From Candidula unifasciata (taxonomy: Eukaryota > Mollusca > Gastropoda > Stylommatophora > Geomitridae), in NCBI GenBank assembly GCA_905116865.2, contig CAJHNH020000217.1:459706-523705 (forward strand): a stretch of 64,000 bases of DNA, read 5' to 3'. The position numbers were made by a program, and so were the translations under genes. The notes under the pieces were generated by a model. The model saw nothing but the letters and a program-made list of their open reading frames with translations, did no database searches and had not been told where the DNA came from. Within the stretch, counting starts at the first letter, position 1. Each line of letters begins with the position of its first letter. This document shows positions 32,196-45,330 of the stretch, in pieces.

Positions 32196-33517
32196 CATTA
32201 CTCATGAATTCCGTTACAGACATGGGTACACTGGGGAATAACCAACTGGTCAACTGGCTTCTTGTGAGAGAGACGGAGCACAGTTGTATAAGCCTCGAGT
32301 GTTGTAGCCTGCTTGTTGGATGACAAATCCTGTCTTGCTTGCGTTGCTCTTGTATACACTGAGAGCAGCAGCAACAACAACAACAACAACAACAAATAAC
32401 TGGTAATGTGCTTTCTCCATGATAAAGGTTTGTTGCAGTTGGTATATGCATCCACTAGCTGTCCGTGCCACAGAACTGGTCGCGCCTTATGCATTATTGC
32501 AGGTGCAACTGCCGATTTTTCTTTGTAATTACTGCTGCCATTGACGAAAAACTGCAACTCTACGAGCTTACTGTGTGTGTTGGCACTTCTGACGGCTGCC
32601 GTATGATTTTAGTGTGTGTTTATGATATTGACTTTACCGAGACTACAGCCTGTTTTCAATCGTTTCACAAGGAACCATCCCTTAAATGATTAATTGATAC
32701 CACTAACTGAAACCCAAAAGCAGATGTTTGTTTTTCTTTCTCCTAAACCACCCGCCGCGTAATTAAAACCTGGAACGTAGAGTATTGTGAAACACGTTCA
32801 CTGACCCATAAAGCCTCAGGACAAGGAGAAGTACTACACAAGATAATGTCAAGACGATTGTTAACATTACATAAGTATCATCGAGGAAAACGACCAAACC
32901 AGGGCTCTCAACTCCAAAGTCGACAGTAAAAGATTGGCGATAAAAACGGTACTTCAGACAAAAACACGACTGCAGTTGTAGGTCTTAATTGGCTTAAAGT
33001 TCAAAGAGAATAACTTTAACTAGGGAATTTATTACGTGGACTTGTACTCTCAACTTTTGTCAGAGATTTCTGAAATATACATAAATTATCATGCTAAAAT
33101 AGTCCGCAGTCTTATGAAAGCTGTGTTTATTGTATTCTTTATTCACTATTGATAGGGGACGGGCGACAACGGATGTTTGCAGGCACATTTAATTTGTGAT
33201 TATGTATACTAACAGCAGTTTATAGTCAGAATAAATGCAACCAATGAGAAGGCGCAGAATGCACGCGAGCGAGGTGGCAGCCAATGACAGCAGTGCACAG
33301 GCAGATGTGTCGCGTGCGCTACACAAGTCTAATCTTTTCTGAAAAAAAAATTATTGTCCGCGGATTTGCTCTTGAATACACCTTTGATCTTTGCCAGTGT
33401 AAAATACACATTCTCTCTCGAGTGCATTTTTCAATGTGTAATTGTTCGTGTGTTTTAATTTTGACCGCCTAAACGCCGACCTTCACGTAGTACCTAGGTT
33501 AATGCGTTTAAAAATGA
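32196..33517. other. no gene recognised; CCAAT-rich patch
   Basis: Contains a short CAA run (32370-32395). A CpG-containing patch at about 33235-33320 has two CCAAT motifs (ACCAATGAG, GCCAATGAC). This could be regulatory, but no adjacent gene is seen. Confidence 0.4.
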
Positions 33518-33682
33518 AGCGCTGGCAGGGTTGTTGAGTTGTGTGAATAGTCTCTCTGCGCTAGGGCTTATCGGCTGCACGAAGATTTTGTATTAGTTCC
33601 AAGGTTAAAGGAGTTGAGTCGTGTCGGTACAACTGAACCCCAGCTCACAGTGTTCAACTGTTTGGACCTAACATCATATGAC
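33518..33682. repeat. direct repeat G, copy 2
   Basis: GCGCTGGCAGGGTTGTTGAG, CTGCGCTAGGGCTTATCGGC and GTTTGGACCTAACATCATAT correspond in order to copy 1. Confidence 0.7.
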
Positions 33683-33814
33683 TAAGCGTCAGTGGCATGA
33701 AGTTAGTCCTTTATTCTAATACTGTTAAAAGACACACGCATATTTATCTGATAGCCCTTCACTACTAAAACAACCGTAAAGCTACTGAAAGGAACATTAT
33801 ATAAAAACCACTTT

Positions 33815-34980
<1,166 letters not shown>

Positions 34981-35162
34981 TTGTGTCTCTATTTTAATTA
35001 CACAACATAAAGAAGTCGCAGCAGCATGGTGGCTGTATGGGTATCTGCTGGTTTAACCCTTCCAGTAGTATATGGCTGTGAATTCTACAATGTCTGTGTT
35101 GACGTATCCTACAGTCACAGTTGTTTAGTCGCATTGACCTGAAATATACTGCTTTGAGAAAG

Positions 35163-35560
35163 ATGCTATGGGCTGCGTGGTTTCAAGGCATTGTGTCCGC
35201 CTCTAGTGCTACATGTTCCGGGTTCAATCCTCGTAAGGGCTGGGATTATTTTCACGTACACTTGGACTTCTAGTAATTACCCTCTGGTTTCTGTGTAGTT
35301 AGATCAGACGCCCGTGTGCATAGTTGCGCACATAAAAATTCCTTTGACAGTTGGAAATCGAAAATAGTAGCCTAACGTGGCTGCCCGGGCAAAATTTAGA
35401 GTTGAAAATTTACCCAAAGTATTTCAGGATCCTTGCCGGTGCTACGAAGCATGTGCACTGTGTTGAGCTTTTTCGGAGTTGGAAGATGAACGCTTCACTT
35501 GTGGGTTACTAGTTGTGTGCCGTAATGTTGATCCGTTGTTCTAACCTCAAACCTGGGAAA
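35163..35560 (+). mobile_element. SINE-C, near full length, plus
   Basis: The head GGGCTGCGTGGTTTCAAGGC and the B box CCGGGTTCAATCCTCG suggest a tRNA origin. The body has TTGGACTTCTAGTAATTACC, GTAGCCTAACGTGGCTGCCC, GGGCAAAATTTAGAG, TATTTCAGGATCCTTGCCGG and CTTGTGGGTTACTAG. Other copies are at 52944-53330 (+), 58215-58350 (+), 11065-11501 (-) and 62785-63050 (-). Confidence 0.85.
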
Positions 35561-36179
35561 GAATGTGTTTATGTAAGAACATGAAGAGGGGGGGGGGGTG
35601 GAAAAAAAAAAGGGGGGGGGGGCGTTGACATTATAGAAGAACGAGGTCGGGGAAAAAATGTGTACTCCAGATAAAGTAACAAGTGAACGCACTGTAAGGT
35701 TCCTTGGGTCTGAGACACTTAAAGATCTTGAGCTCGCTTCCGCATGACCTGGGTTCAAATGTCACAGCAGTCTTCCTCTGGCCAGGCCAACCTGGTATTT
35801 ATCTGTTTTCCCTCTTTTGCTTTCTTTCCATCAATCTTGCTAGATGTTCCCAACATCTCCAGTCTATTCCTTCTCATAATTTTGTTTCGCAGACACGTTT
35901 CTCTACCGGGGGGAAGTCCTTTTTTTTTTTTTTTTTACAAATCCAGACGGAGTTTTGAAATATTTGTCTTTGATTCTTGTGTCCACCCAGCCAAAAATAC
36001 CCTTTAAAAACTGCCTTGATAATTGTAGAAAGTCAGTGTTATGTCAGTTCCCATCATACGTCGAATGCCCATTGGTCCATGTAAGTAAGGGCTGTTCAAT
36101 TGGCGACCAGCAGGCCAAATCTGACCAATAGAAGCCCAGGGAATGGGCCGCGGATTAACTGCCAATTATCTCGGCGTGT
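35561..36179. other. no gene recognised
   Basis: Holds poly-G/A runs (35586-35622), a poly-T run (35920-35936) and a possible tRNA-like B box (GGGTTCAAATGTC at about 35752). Otherwise nothing. Confidence 0.5.
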
Positions 36180-36442
36180 TTTTTTTCGGAGCCTCACTGT
36201 GGGAAAAACAAGAATAGACCCACTGCCTACTCAATAAGCTTGTTTTAGGATTCGACTAATTGGGAGCTTCTTTGGAAGTCGGAGAGCATTTGCCCGAGCG
36301 ATAAGGAACAACCAACTGCACGTAAATAAGCCAGTAAAACGCATGTAAACGCCTAGCTCCTTGCACAAACCTAAAGTTTAAATGAACGAACAACCAGGTT
36401 TTCCCGTCGGAGCTTACAGATGATGAGCAAAGAAGAAGAAAC
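36180..36442 (+). mobile_element. SINE-A, near full length, plus
   Basis: GTGGGAAAAACAAGAATAGA, CCCACTGCCTACTCAATAAG, GATTCGACTAATTGGGAGCT and AACGAACAACCAGGTTTTCC follow SINE-A order and end AAAGAAGAAGAAAC. Confidence 0.88.
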
Positions 36443-36589
36443 ACGTGTTATATTATTGATATTTCTATCCAGGAACTTTAAAACATTTTGGTCACTGAGC
36501 CAACTTAGTTGAATTTACCTGGCCTATTTGCGTGTTTCTCCACTGGTGTGGAAAGAGGTATTTTTTCCATCTACGTAGCCTCGTTACAG

Positions 36590-37035
36590 ACTAGGTAAAA
36601 TGCTTTAGAAACACCTATGCAGAATTCATGAGCAGTTAGTGTGATCTGAAGATAAACAGACACTATGTCAACTGTTTTAGAAACACTAGTCAGATTTCCC
36701 GAGAAATCACAGGGATCTGAAGAAAAACAAACGCTATGTCAACTGTTTTAGAAACCTATTCAGAATTCCTGGGCAACTAATGTGATCTGAAGGCTAACTG
36801 ACACTATATCAGTTGTTATTGCATTAATCAAGTAACAGAAAGTGTATTGATCGGCACTTATAGAAAGAAGTTTGTTGTAGCAACAGGAAGTCATATTTCC
36901 GGGTCAGTTAATGTGATCTAAAGAAAACAAACAGCAGACACTCTATCAGTTGTTTTAGAAAACACGGCGTCAGATTTCTGAATAAAAAGTGTGATCTGAA
37001 GAAAAACAGACACTACATCAGTTGCTAACAACAAC
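36590..37035. repeat. degenerate ~71-bp tandem repeat
   Basis: TGTTTTAGAAACACTAGTCA, GTGATCTGAAGAAAAACAGA and CACTATGTCAACTG recur (for example TGTTTTAG at 36673 and 36744, 71 apart). About six diverged units are present. A SINE-D-like scrap (TTGATCGGCACTTATAG) interrupts near 36848. Confidence 0.7.
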
Positions 37036-37774
37036 AAAAAAAACACAAAAAAACACGAGATAATAGCTAGCGGGTAAGTTCGTGTCACCATGACTTGGTC
37101 AACAGAAAATAGGCAACTTATTGTCGACCAAAAACCAACCCAGAGATAAATAGGGCTACAAAGAGCGCAAACGGACCATACCATGTACAGAGACGGATTT
37201 AACTAAAGCCCCAAACAAACATGATTAAGGCGGTGTAATGGAAAACTAATAATTATGTACCACAGCTGGCAGAGCTGAATGCATAGACATTTAGCACCCG
37301 GCCAAAAAAAAAAAAAAAAAAAACAGAATCAGAATAATAAAATAAATAACGATAAAAGGAAAATCCCAGATTTAATTAAAAAAATAAATAAAAAATATAC
37401 GAATGAAAAGAGTTACCAAACAAAAACAACTACAACAGATGACGGCATTGATGGTGTACGCCTGAATAAAGCAGAGCTGTTGTCAAAATATATCCCAGCA
37501 AACAAATACAAACAAGCTCAAATATTAGATGTAGTCATGCGAATAGACTTGTTCACAAAAGACAGAAAAAAAAATGTAGCATGGGACACATGCGTTCAAA
37601 CAGAATAGATTCAAACAACGACCACGGATGATACCACTCACCTGCTTTTGGGGGGACAAAGGATAGTTGAAACTTCTACACGGTTGTTGCTCTTTACAAA
37701 GACGGCAATTGTTTTCCCACTTAACAATACTTTGTGACGCCATACCGTGTATATATATACATACTTAACAAACA
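37036..37774. other. no gene recognised; A-rich
   Basis: A 19-A run at 37303-37323 is followed by A-rich sequence. Open frames are Lys/Asn-rich artefacts of composition. Confidence 0.5.
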
Positions 37775-38130
37775 TACAATGTATTGATCGGCACTCACAG
37801 AAAAAAAAAAAAAAAAAAAATAGAAGGACACACTAGACAACATAAAAAACAAAACCTAGGGTTATCGTGCCGGGAATCGAACCTACCACCTCAAAATGGC
37901 ATGTGCGCCTCGCTGTCGAAACAAGTGTACTAAGAACATAACAGGCTAGGCACGCCTAAAAACGTGCAGCTTGAAATCCACAACTATGAAATGGGGACAT
38001 AATTGATCTCAAACCATTTAGATGGCATCATAGGTAACATAAACTTATATTAACATAGAATAGGTGGAATAACAAACATAGCAACAATTTACAAACACAA
38101 CAGACTCTAATGTGTTGTCTAGAAATTTAG
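37775..38130 (-). mobile_element. SINE-D copy, minus
   Basis: TTGATCGGCACTCACAG, a poly-A run, GTGCCGGGAATCGAACCTAC (reversed B box), CAAGTGTACTAAGAACATAA and TCTCAAACCATTTAGATGGC match 8430-8800. Confidence 0.8.
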
Positions 38131-38224
38131 CTTTTCTGCCTACCCCCGGGCGTGAACACGGACCACAAGGAGGTCATCACCTGGTCACCGCGAAGTCAGG
38201 TTTAACTAACTTCGCTAGCGAGCC

Positions 38225-38314
38225 GGGCGCACACACATACACACACACACATACATACATACATGCATACATACAGGCATACCTATATACATACATGCAT
38301 ACATATATACATAC

Positions 38315-38409
<95 letters not shown>

Positions 38410-38410
38410 C
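38225..38410. repeat. (CA)n/(ATAC)n followed by (GACA)n
   Basis: CACA and ATACATAC runs (38230-38315) lead into about 22 units of GACA (38317-38408). Confidence 0.97.
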
Positions 38411-38794
38411 ACATCCATGCATCACGATTCTATATTATCCCTAAAACAAAGCATTTCTCCGGAACCTGACCAGCCACTCACAGCTTAGATCGTAAAGTAT
38501 GACTGCAGACACCACACTGTCGACAGCGAGTATTAAATAGACTGGATTGAATTAAATAGACAACAGGCACACACTGGGGGTGGACAAGCATTAGTGAATT
38601 ATACGGATTGGAGCGTTCTCAACAAATTAGTCTTTGGCAGAATCTGATATGTGCTAAATTATGGCAGTGCAACCTGGCCGCCTGGTGCAAAAGTCACATT
38701 TGAGTTTGAAAAACAAAAAAGTCAAGATCCCCTTTCACGTCTTAAGGTGTATTAGTTATATGGGAAGAGCTTCAATATTTTTACAGACCATCGA
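38411..38794. other. no gene recognised
   Basis: Unique-looking sequence without motif. Confidence 0.5.
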
Positions 38795-38995
38795 CACTCG
38801 GTGGGTAATGTGGTCAACATTACGCCGGCCGTCTTTACTTCCCCAGGACAGCCATCCTGGTACCCACTTTAGGCTGAGTCGACCTGCGACGCTCTATACC
38901 ATGATACAATTCCACGCACCCAGCAGTGGGTTTCGATCGCGGTACGTTGGAATAACGAGTCGGACTCGCAAAGCCTAATCCACGGACGCCGCTAA
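38795..38995 (-). mobile_element. SINE-E copy, minus
   Basis: CACTCGGTGGGTAATGTGGT, CCTGGTACCCACTTTAGGCT and GTGGGTTTCGATCGCGG (B-box-like in reverse) are shared in part with 9945-10110 and with 46285-46345 (CACTCGGTGGGTAGTATGGT). Confidence 0.55.
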
Positions 38996-39139
38996 AATCG
39001 CATTTAGTTAGCATTAAATGATTACAGAATAAAGTGGGGAGATGATGGGGTATGCATTTGACTAACAATGTGTCCGAAGGACATTGGTTCTTCCGTCTCT
39101 TCATGATGTTTCGGAAACGCGCAGTGTGGCATGTCTCGC

Positions 39140-39540
39140 TGCGGAGAACATAGGTGAGAAATATAGTCTGGATTTTTTCATCGGGTTTCGCCGGTGTGTT
39201 GGGAAATAAACAGACAGACAGACTGGCTGGCTCTGCACAACTTGGTGGAATACTGATACATCATAAGGCAGACGTGGTTAGTGCCTTGTGGGAGAGCGTG
39301 TACAGTTTGGAGGAGCAGACAGAACACCAGTCTGGTGAGATCTATGCAAGGGGGGGGGGGGGTGACGAGAGGTTCTGGCAGTTGCTCGAGGCTCAGAGGA
39401 AAGGCAAGACGGACGTTAAATCAGAATGCTACTGGCAACATTAGTATCGGAACTCTTCGCTGGCTGCTGAAGATAGGGACGGAACGCTTTTAGGAATGCC
39501 CCGAGTGCTGTGATGTCGGTTCTTCAATCAACTCAGATTA
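39140..39540 (+). pseudogene. LINE-A RNase H C-terminal fragment
   Basis: Frames read FAGVLGNKQTDRLAGSAQLG, HKADVVSALWESV, then after a poly-G run and shift RGKARRTLNQNATGNISIGT and LRWLLKIGTERF. They correspond to GNEQADRLTGSAPLGG and the terminal LLKMGT segment of other LINE-A copies. Confidence 0.85.
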
Positions 39541-39844
39541 AAATTTGGAAACTTGAGATTGTCAGGTGATTCCAGACAAGTATATTATGCTTTTTTAGCC
39601 ATGTTTAACCACGTTGATGTAAAGTCACGACCATCTCTCTGTGGCTTTGTCTCGAGTGAGGTCAATAAAGTTAAAGATAGTGCGCCATGTCCTGACCTCT
39701 TTTGACTCATACAAGTTCTAGCACTCGGCCGTATTCCAAACAAAAGTCCTATACCAAGCAAGTTTTCGATCTAAACAGGACGTAAGTCAAGTTCAAAGCA
39801 TACCAGATCGAACTTGCACCCAAGTATCACTGTATGTCAAATCT

Positions 39845-39975
39845 GTAAAACTTATGTGCACGCAACGCTCAGGCTCCAGAACATGACGTAAGTCCAGGGG
39901 CAGATAAACAAACAGAACTTTCCGGGACCCCATTTTCCGGGACCCCATTTTCCGAAACCCCATTTTCCGGGACGA
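39845..39975 (+). repeat. SINE-A 3' fragment and an 18-bp triplicate
   Basis: ACGCAACGCTCAGGCTCCAG and CAGATAAACAAACAGAACTT are SINE-A. It stops at TTTCCGGGACCCCATTTTCC, whose 18-bp unit (CCGGGACCCCATTTTCCG type) repeats three to four times up to 39973. Confidence 0.7.
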
Positions 39976-40019
39976 AATAAACCCCTTACACGTTTATGGT
40001 AAACAGGAACTTATTAGGA

Positions 40020-40610
40020 GTTTGTCGAATTCGGATGTATTGGACACAACAATGCACATATCACCGCCTGGCTGTAAACCACGCACAACATGCGAACCGA
40101 CCTATCAAGGACCAATAAGAAAAAAGGATAACAGTGTGACTGAGTAGATGCTCCATGGCAGTGCATGTTCTTGATATCGCAGCCTGGTTGTGAACTCCAT
40201 ACAATATGCTAACCGCCCTATCAAGGACCAATGTTTAAGGTTGGCTGCGTATCCTTGACTGGACATTGCAGAACCAACCCCAGCACCTCGGCATTACGAA
40301 ACACGTACGCAACGCATAGGCTACAGACGCCGGTCAATAAGAGAAATAACACTGTGACGGAGTACACGTCCCATAGCAGAGCCTGTAGATTATATCGCAG
40401 CCTGGTTGTAAACTACACACAACATGCTAACCGCGCTATCAAGGGCCACAAGAACAGGGATAACACGGCGATGGAGTAAATGCCCCGTGGCACAACGCCT
40501 TTAGTTTAAATCGCAGCCTGGTTGTAAACCACACACAACATGCTAACCGCCCAATCAAGGACCGGCGAGAAGACGGAAAACACAGTGATGGAGTAAATGC
40601 CCCTTGACAT
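40020..40610. repeat. 116-bp tandem repeat interrupted by SINE-B
   Basis: GCCTGGTTGTAAACCACACA and ACATGCTAACCGCCCTATCA recur. GCCTGG falls at 40066, 40182, 40400 and 40516. The 116-base spacing becomes 218 where a SINE-B-like scrap of about 100 bp (TGCGTATCCTTGACTGGACA, GGCATTACGAAAC) interrupts at about 40231-40318. About five units are present. Confidence 0.88.
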
Positions 40611-40789
40611 TGCCTGTCCAGGGATCACCTTTCACCTGCTGAGCCGCTGTTACCGACAGGGCGCCAGGGGTCGTAAAACATCAACATTCCAGGGACAGAT
40701 GGTCCCTTTGAAATACCTGCCACCTGTTCACCTGGAAGTATATGGACCACCGAGTCTCTCCTATCTTTCACTCTTCTAGTCCCGAAAGA

Positions 40790-40880
40790 AGCCACAGTGG
40801 TGTAGCGGCTAGAAGCTTGCCTTGGAATCAGAAGGTCGTTTGTTCAAATATGAACGGAGCTGTTTTTTTAATGACCGTGG
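40790..40880 (+). mobile_element. tRNA-like SINE head (family H)
   Basis: GCCACAGTGGTGTAGCGGCT and AAGGTCGTTTGTTCAAAT resemble A and B boxes. GCCGTGGTGTAGCGGCTAGA occurs reversed at 57590-57712. There is no clear cloverleaf or discriminator end, so this is not a functional tRNA gene. Confidence 0.6.
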
Positions 40881-40989
40881 AAGAGTTAGAAGAAGAACAG
40901 AGCACGTATCAGTTGCTACACGAGTGTTATGTTGTTGATCAGTTGTTCAAACCTCAAACTTTCTGTCGCCATAGGAAGTAATTCATATG

Positions 40990-41900
40990 AGTCCCTATAG
41001 CACAAGGGATACTATCGCCTGGAAAAACGAAAAGATGCCAGCATTCATCATCATCATTATCACCAAGTGCTTTGCTGACTGGTATGGACTTTTGTGCTTG
41101 TCCAGAATCTGCGATCTTCAATAGCATGGATTAGTTCGTATGTTGACACCCCTCTAGACCATAACAAAAAAGCGGTCAAGAATCCTTTCTCTTGTCTTCT
41201 TCGGTCTCCCTTCTCCACCCCTCTTTTCTAGCACAAACACATAGACTTCCAGTGATCACAATATTTTGTAGTGTCCTTCAAATAACATGACTACGTTAGT
41301 TACGATGGTTTGTTTCTGTTGTTTGTGATAAGTTGTCTTCGAGCCTTTAAGTGATTGTTTTGCAAATTACCAATAGTACCAACTGAATTTAGAAAGGAAG
41401 GCAATCCGTGAGTGGGTGAATGAAATGTACCCTATAGCGATAGGTCATCGCCGGAGCTATGGATTGTTCTGCTCTGATAGTAGTTCTACACGATAATGTG
41501 TATTCTACCCCCTACCACCATTCTGCACTAACGCAACACCTTTGGTTGCGATTGGCCCTCGGGGTTGCACTTACGCTCGCGTTTAACGCTGCACGTCCCC
41601 TTTTGTGGTTAGCTGGCTTGCATGTACGTCTTCGCCCATCCAGCAACAACCTGGTCACGTGTGTGGTACGAGTCAGGCTTATCTTTGGGGATTTTGGGTC
41701 GAAAAGGCGGTGTGCCGGGGAGGGGGGGGGGGAGGGTGCGGTGACATAAAGGGAGACGAGGAGGAGGGTGAGATGGGTCACCCGACAGTCAGCGCGCTGT
41801 GTGCACTGCCGTCTTGCATTGATTGTAGGCTGCCACACCTGCCGCACGCGAATGGCACGTGTCAATCAAAACTTTTGGGGAGAAGGGGGTAGGGGGGTCC
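40990..41900. other. no gene recognised; GC-richer patch 41530-41890
   Basis: The patch has more CpG than its surroundings and overlapping open frames on both strands (96-122 codons) without recognisable motif. CACGTG occurs at about 41655, and a poly-G run at 41724-41733. Confidence 0.45.
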
Positions 41901-41904
41901 GCGC

Positions 41905-42147
41905 ACACAAACACATACACGCACACATACGAACAAACACGCTCCACACACACACACACACACACACCACAGTCACGCTCGCATATTCACTAATATGTAC
42001 ACGCACGCACACATACATACGCATGTACACACACACCAAACACACGCAAACATACCACACATACAAACAAACGCATACACAAAACACACACACAACAAAC
42101 ATGCACATACACATAGGTGTGTGTGTGTGTGTATGATATACATAGAG

Positions 42148-42200
<53 letters not shown>
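41905..42200. repeat. (CA)n-rich block ending in (GA)n
   Basis: Imperfect ACAC/ACGCAC (41905-42112), GTGTGTGTGT (42117-42132) and (GA)n (42150-42199). Confidence 0.95.
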
Positions 42201-42474
42201 AAAATATATACGTTCATTAAATCATTCTATTCTACATCATTCTACTAAAAAAAGAAGCTTTCCTTACTCTCTTCAATTCTATGGCAGTCAGACAATTTGT
42301 ATATTAATTAACTCACCATATCCTAATTCTTAGACTGGTTTCGTGTAAACAGTTATTATTTTAACGTCTTTGGATTTAATTAGGGGATTCTTTAATCCAG
42401 TGTTATTCAACCTTTTAACGCCCCGACCCACCAAAAACAGGGGACATTTTTCAAGGCCTACCTGATAACTTACT

Positions 42475-42610
42475 AAACACACACAGACACACACACATAC
42501 ACACACAGACACACACACATACACACAGACACACACATACAGACAGACACACACACACACACACCCCCCCACATACACACTCACACACATCAACATATAC
42601 ACACACAAAG
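42475..42610. repeat. (CA)n-rich tract
   Basis: ACACACAGACACACA-type repeats. Confidence 0.95.
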
Positions 42611-42889
42611 TAGATAGCAGTTTACTAGTTAAATTATTTGTCACAAAGTTCGAATTTTCAGCTGACGCCACATTTACCGCTGCTAGCGGCTAGACAAATC
42701 AGATGAGTTATGAGCTGGATTATTTTCACAGCACTCCGGACATATCCATAGATGCTCAGATTTCCCCTTCAACAAATTCATCGGCGTCGCGCGGTTAATA
42801 GTGCCATTCCTATGCTGGCTGGCAAGACTTCATGTGCGTCCGGTGCGCTTCTCGAGCTTTTCTGTGCTGATTGGTACTTGAATATCATT

Positions 42890-43440
42890 ATCACCATAAT
42901 CAGTCAGCAAGTCCTTTACAGAACGTCGCTCTCTTCACGGCAGGCCTGAAAGTATCACTTTCCCTAGCCAGCTCTCCAGCCCTATGTGCTTTCAATGCAA
43001 ATGCATCTTCAATGTCCTGTATCCTCCCGAGGTCGACACCTGCCTCGTTTTACACAAACTGCCCCCTCCATTACCGTCTTTTCCAAGCCCCCATAACGTT
43101 TGTTGTTTCCAAAATACTTCAACTTTCGGGACAAGATGCTGTTTATGAGCCAGTTCTCCTTGGTGTCTAACTCGTGTAAAATGTCGATGATTTTAATCTT
43201 CTTGATCCATGGTATTTTGAGAATTTTTCTGTAACATTTTAATTCAAAAGCTCCAATCTTTTTCCTCGATGACCGAGTAAGAAAGAGTCCAGGACTAACA
43301 ACCGAAAGTTGCCACAGGGAAAGAACTTCTTTTGAGCAGTCGCCACTGTTGTTCACTAAAGATTCCAAGTATTCTAAATCAGTTACATTTTCTATTTCCT
43401 CAATTTTTATAATGATATCTCGTTGATGTGCTGAAGTTAC
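42890..43440 (-). pseudogene. LINE-B relic with 3' tail, minus
   Basis: Minus frames: KIEEIENVTDLEYLESLVNN, SGDCSKEV, RSSRKKIGAFELKCYRKILK, NWLINSILSRKLKYFGNNKR and GGLEKTVMEG, matching 21030-21744. The 3' tail on this strand, GAGAGCGACGTTCTGTAAAG then GACTTGCTGACTG (42899-42932), is the ancestral form of the 52-bp satellite unit. Confidence 0.87.
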
Positions 43441-43448
43441 TGAGGGTA

Positions 43449-43516
<68 letters not shown>
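43449..43516. repeat. (AT)n microsatellite
   Basis: Pure AT dinucleotide run. Confidence 0.98.
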
Positions 43517-43518
<2 letters not shown>

Positions 43519-43861
43519 TTTGGAATTCAGGAAAGATTCACTTCTTCGCTGTGCTATTTGACGGCCAGAATATCATACATACGTAGCTGTTTTTATTTGT
43601 TCTCTCAAATGACTGCAATCCTAAATAAGAAAAACTACCTCACCCTGTGACAGGATCAGGCAGTCACTTTTAGGGCGCCCAGTTGGACTTTTCCATGGTT
43701 AAAGAATAGTGTTTTTAAACAGGAATGTTTAAAGAAAGTTGGTTGCATGTCCTTTACAGCAGTCATGTTTATTATGCGGCCCTGTGCAAGCAAATCTACG
43801 GTCGGCAAAAGAAAAAAAATATTCTGCAATAGTTTTACTAAATGACTCCTTCACTTGGAAT

Positions 43862-43965
43862 AGTTCTGCTGGGAGTATCAGAAGATCTGGCTGACGCTCA
43901 GTACTCAAGCGAAAGGCGAGACGGAATATCCAGTCAGACAGTTACTGGTGCCATCGTAATTGGTG
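43862..43965 (+). pseudogene. LINE-A 3' scrap
   Basis: GCTGACGCTCAGTACTCAAG, GCGAGACGGAATATCCAGTC and TTACTGGTGCCATC resemble 16700-16755 (CAGGGAAAAGGCGAGACGGA, TTACTGGTACCATC). Too short to carry a domain. Confidence 0.6.
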
Positions 43966-44011
43966 CCTCCACACGGGGAAGGGAGAGGGGGGGGGGGGGT
44001 GCCTGGTATTG

Positions 44012-44470
44012 AAAGAGCTAACTAGAAGTAAATGACTCGTTTTACACCAGTGGCGCGTTGAGCATGTGATGTTAACTTCATATTTTGTATATTTTAACTC
44101 ATCACTACTATATAGGGCAGAATGAAGAAGCAACAAGAACAGGGAGTTGTTGATAAACAGAAGAAAAGAGCTAACTAAAAGTAAATGACTCGTTTTACAC
44201 CAGTGGCGCGTTGAGCATGTGATACTAACTACATATTTTGTATATTTTAACTCATCACTACTATATAGTGCAGAATGAAAAAGCAACAAGAACAGGGAGT
44301 TGTTGATAAACAGAGGAAAAGAGCTAACTAAAAGTAAATGACGCGTTTTACACCAGTGGCGTGTTGAGCATGTGATACTAACATCTTCTGTAAATTTTAT
44401 CTCAACACTACTGTATAGTGCAGAATGAACAAACAGCAAGAACAATTCAGGGAGTTGTTGATAAACAGAA
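44012..44470. repeat. 153-bp tandem triplicate
   Basis: GAGCTAACTA starts at 44015, 44168 and 44321, exactly 153 apart. Units share AAATGACTCGTTTTACACCA, GTGGCGCGTTGAGCATGTG and GGGAGTTGTTGATAAACAGA. Because 153 is 51 codons, the minus strand reads through as a 179-codon frame with a 51-residue repeat (SITCSTRHWCKT, FINNSLFLLL). I have no independent sign it is translated. Confidence 0.93.
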
Positions 44471-45074
44471 AACTTGGTCATACAGGGTGTTTGTAAACGC
44501 TCACCACACTTTGTATGTAGACAAAAAATTAGGAAACGAAGTACGCGACGTTATAAATAACAGGCGCTCAACAGTCAGTCATAAAGCAGTATGCAGTGTA
44601 TTGCTGTCCTTTGTTGGAGTAATTCTATACACTCGACTCAGAATGGTGTTATCAAACAAAGAAAAAATTATTATTATTATTTATGTTTGGGGGGATGTTG
44701 GTGAACAGGTTTTTCAAAAATGGCAGTGGATACACACAGAAGATTGTTCAAAGGTTTATAACAAAACTTCGTGATAAACAGCCTCCTTATCGCATTACGG
44801 TTGTATATTTATTGAATATAGTTATTATAGATATTTCATTGGTGCTTTCCAGCTTTCCCAAAACAATCTTACACCACAGAAGTGACAATTGTAAATAATT
44901 TAATCATTTGTTAGCACATTTTTTTTCTGGATGTGCCATTTACTTGCTTTTTTACCCTCAAAATTTGTTGTGTAAACAAAGTGTAGTCATATTTTACAGT
45001 CACCAGGTGCTTTTTCGAAACTTTGTCTTCGCCTAATTCGCGATCACCGGCTGTTAATTCCGAAAAAAAAGTTA
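44471..45074. other. no gene recognised; AT-rich
   Basis: Open frames of 71-118 codons start partly in the 153-bp repeat and have no motif. Confidence 0.5.
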
Positions 45075-45330
45075 TGATTGTTTGTCCACTTTTAGACTTT
45101 AGACTGTTCCAGAGCTTGAATGTTCCGTGAAGATCTGTTTAATAGGTCTGATTTATTTGTATGTAGCTGCTGGTTCCTAGCCCCGTCAAGCAGATGCGCT
45201 CGGACTTTGAAGGAACCAATTTTAATGTATAGACTTTAGCGACATGCTTGTAGGCTGCAGAAAGCATATGCCCCCCCCCCCACCCCACCTTCCAGGGGCT
45301 CCCCGGAACCCACACGGGTAAACCTCAGAC
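45075..45330 (-). mobile_element. SINE-A, minus, near full length
   Basis: TTGTTTGTCCACTTTTAGAC, CTGTTCCAGAGCTTGAATG, AGCAGATGCGCTCGGACTTT and GCGACATGCTTG occur in reversed order. The family's 5' end is visible at GGAACCCACACGGGTAAACC (45305-45324), after a poly-C run. Confidence 0.82.

Noticed and set aside
32040..33682. LTR retrotransposon
   Set aside because: The direct repeats lack TG...CA ends. No primer-binding site, polypurine tract, gag or pol trace lies between them.
40790..40865. Possible tRNA gene
   Set aside because: Only A- and B-box-like motifs are present, no consistent stems, and a related reversed copy at 57.6 kb shows it is a SINE head.
41459..41890. Overlapping 95-122-codon frames on both strands
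   Set aside because: GC-rich composition lowers stop frequency. No motif and no consistent strand.
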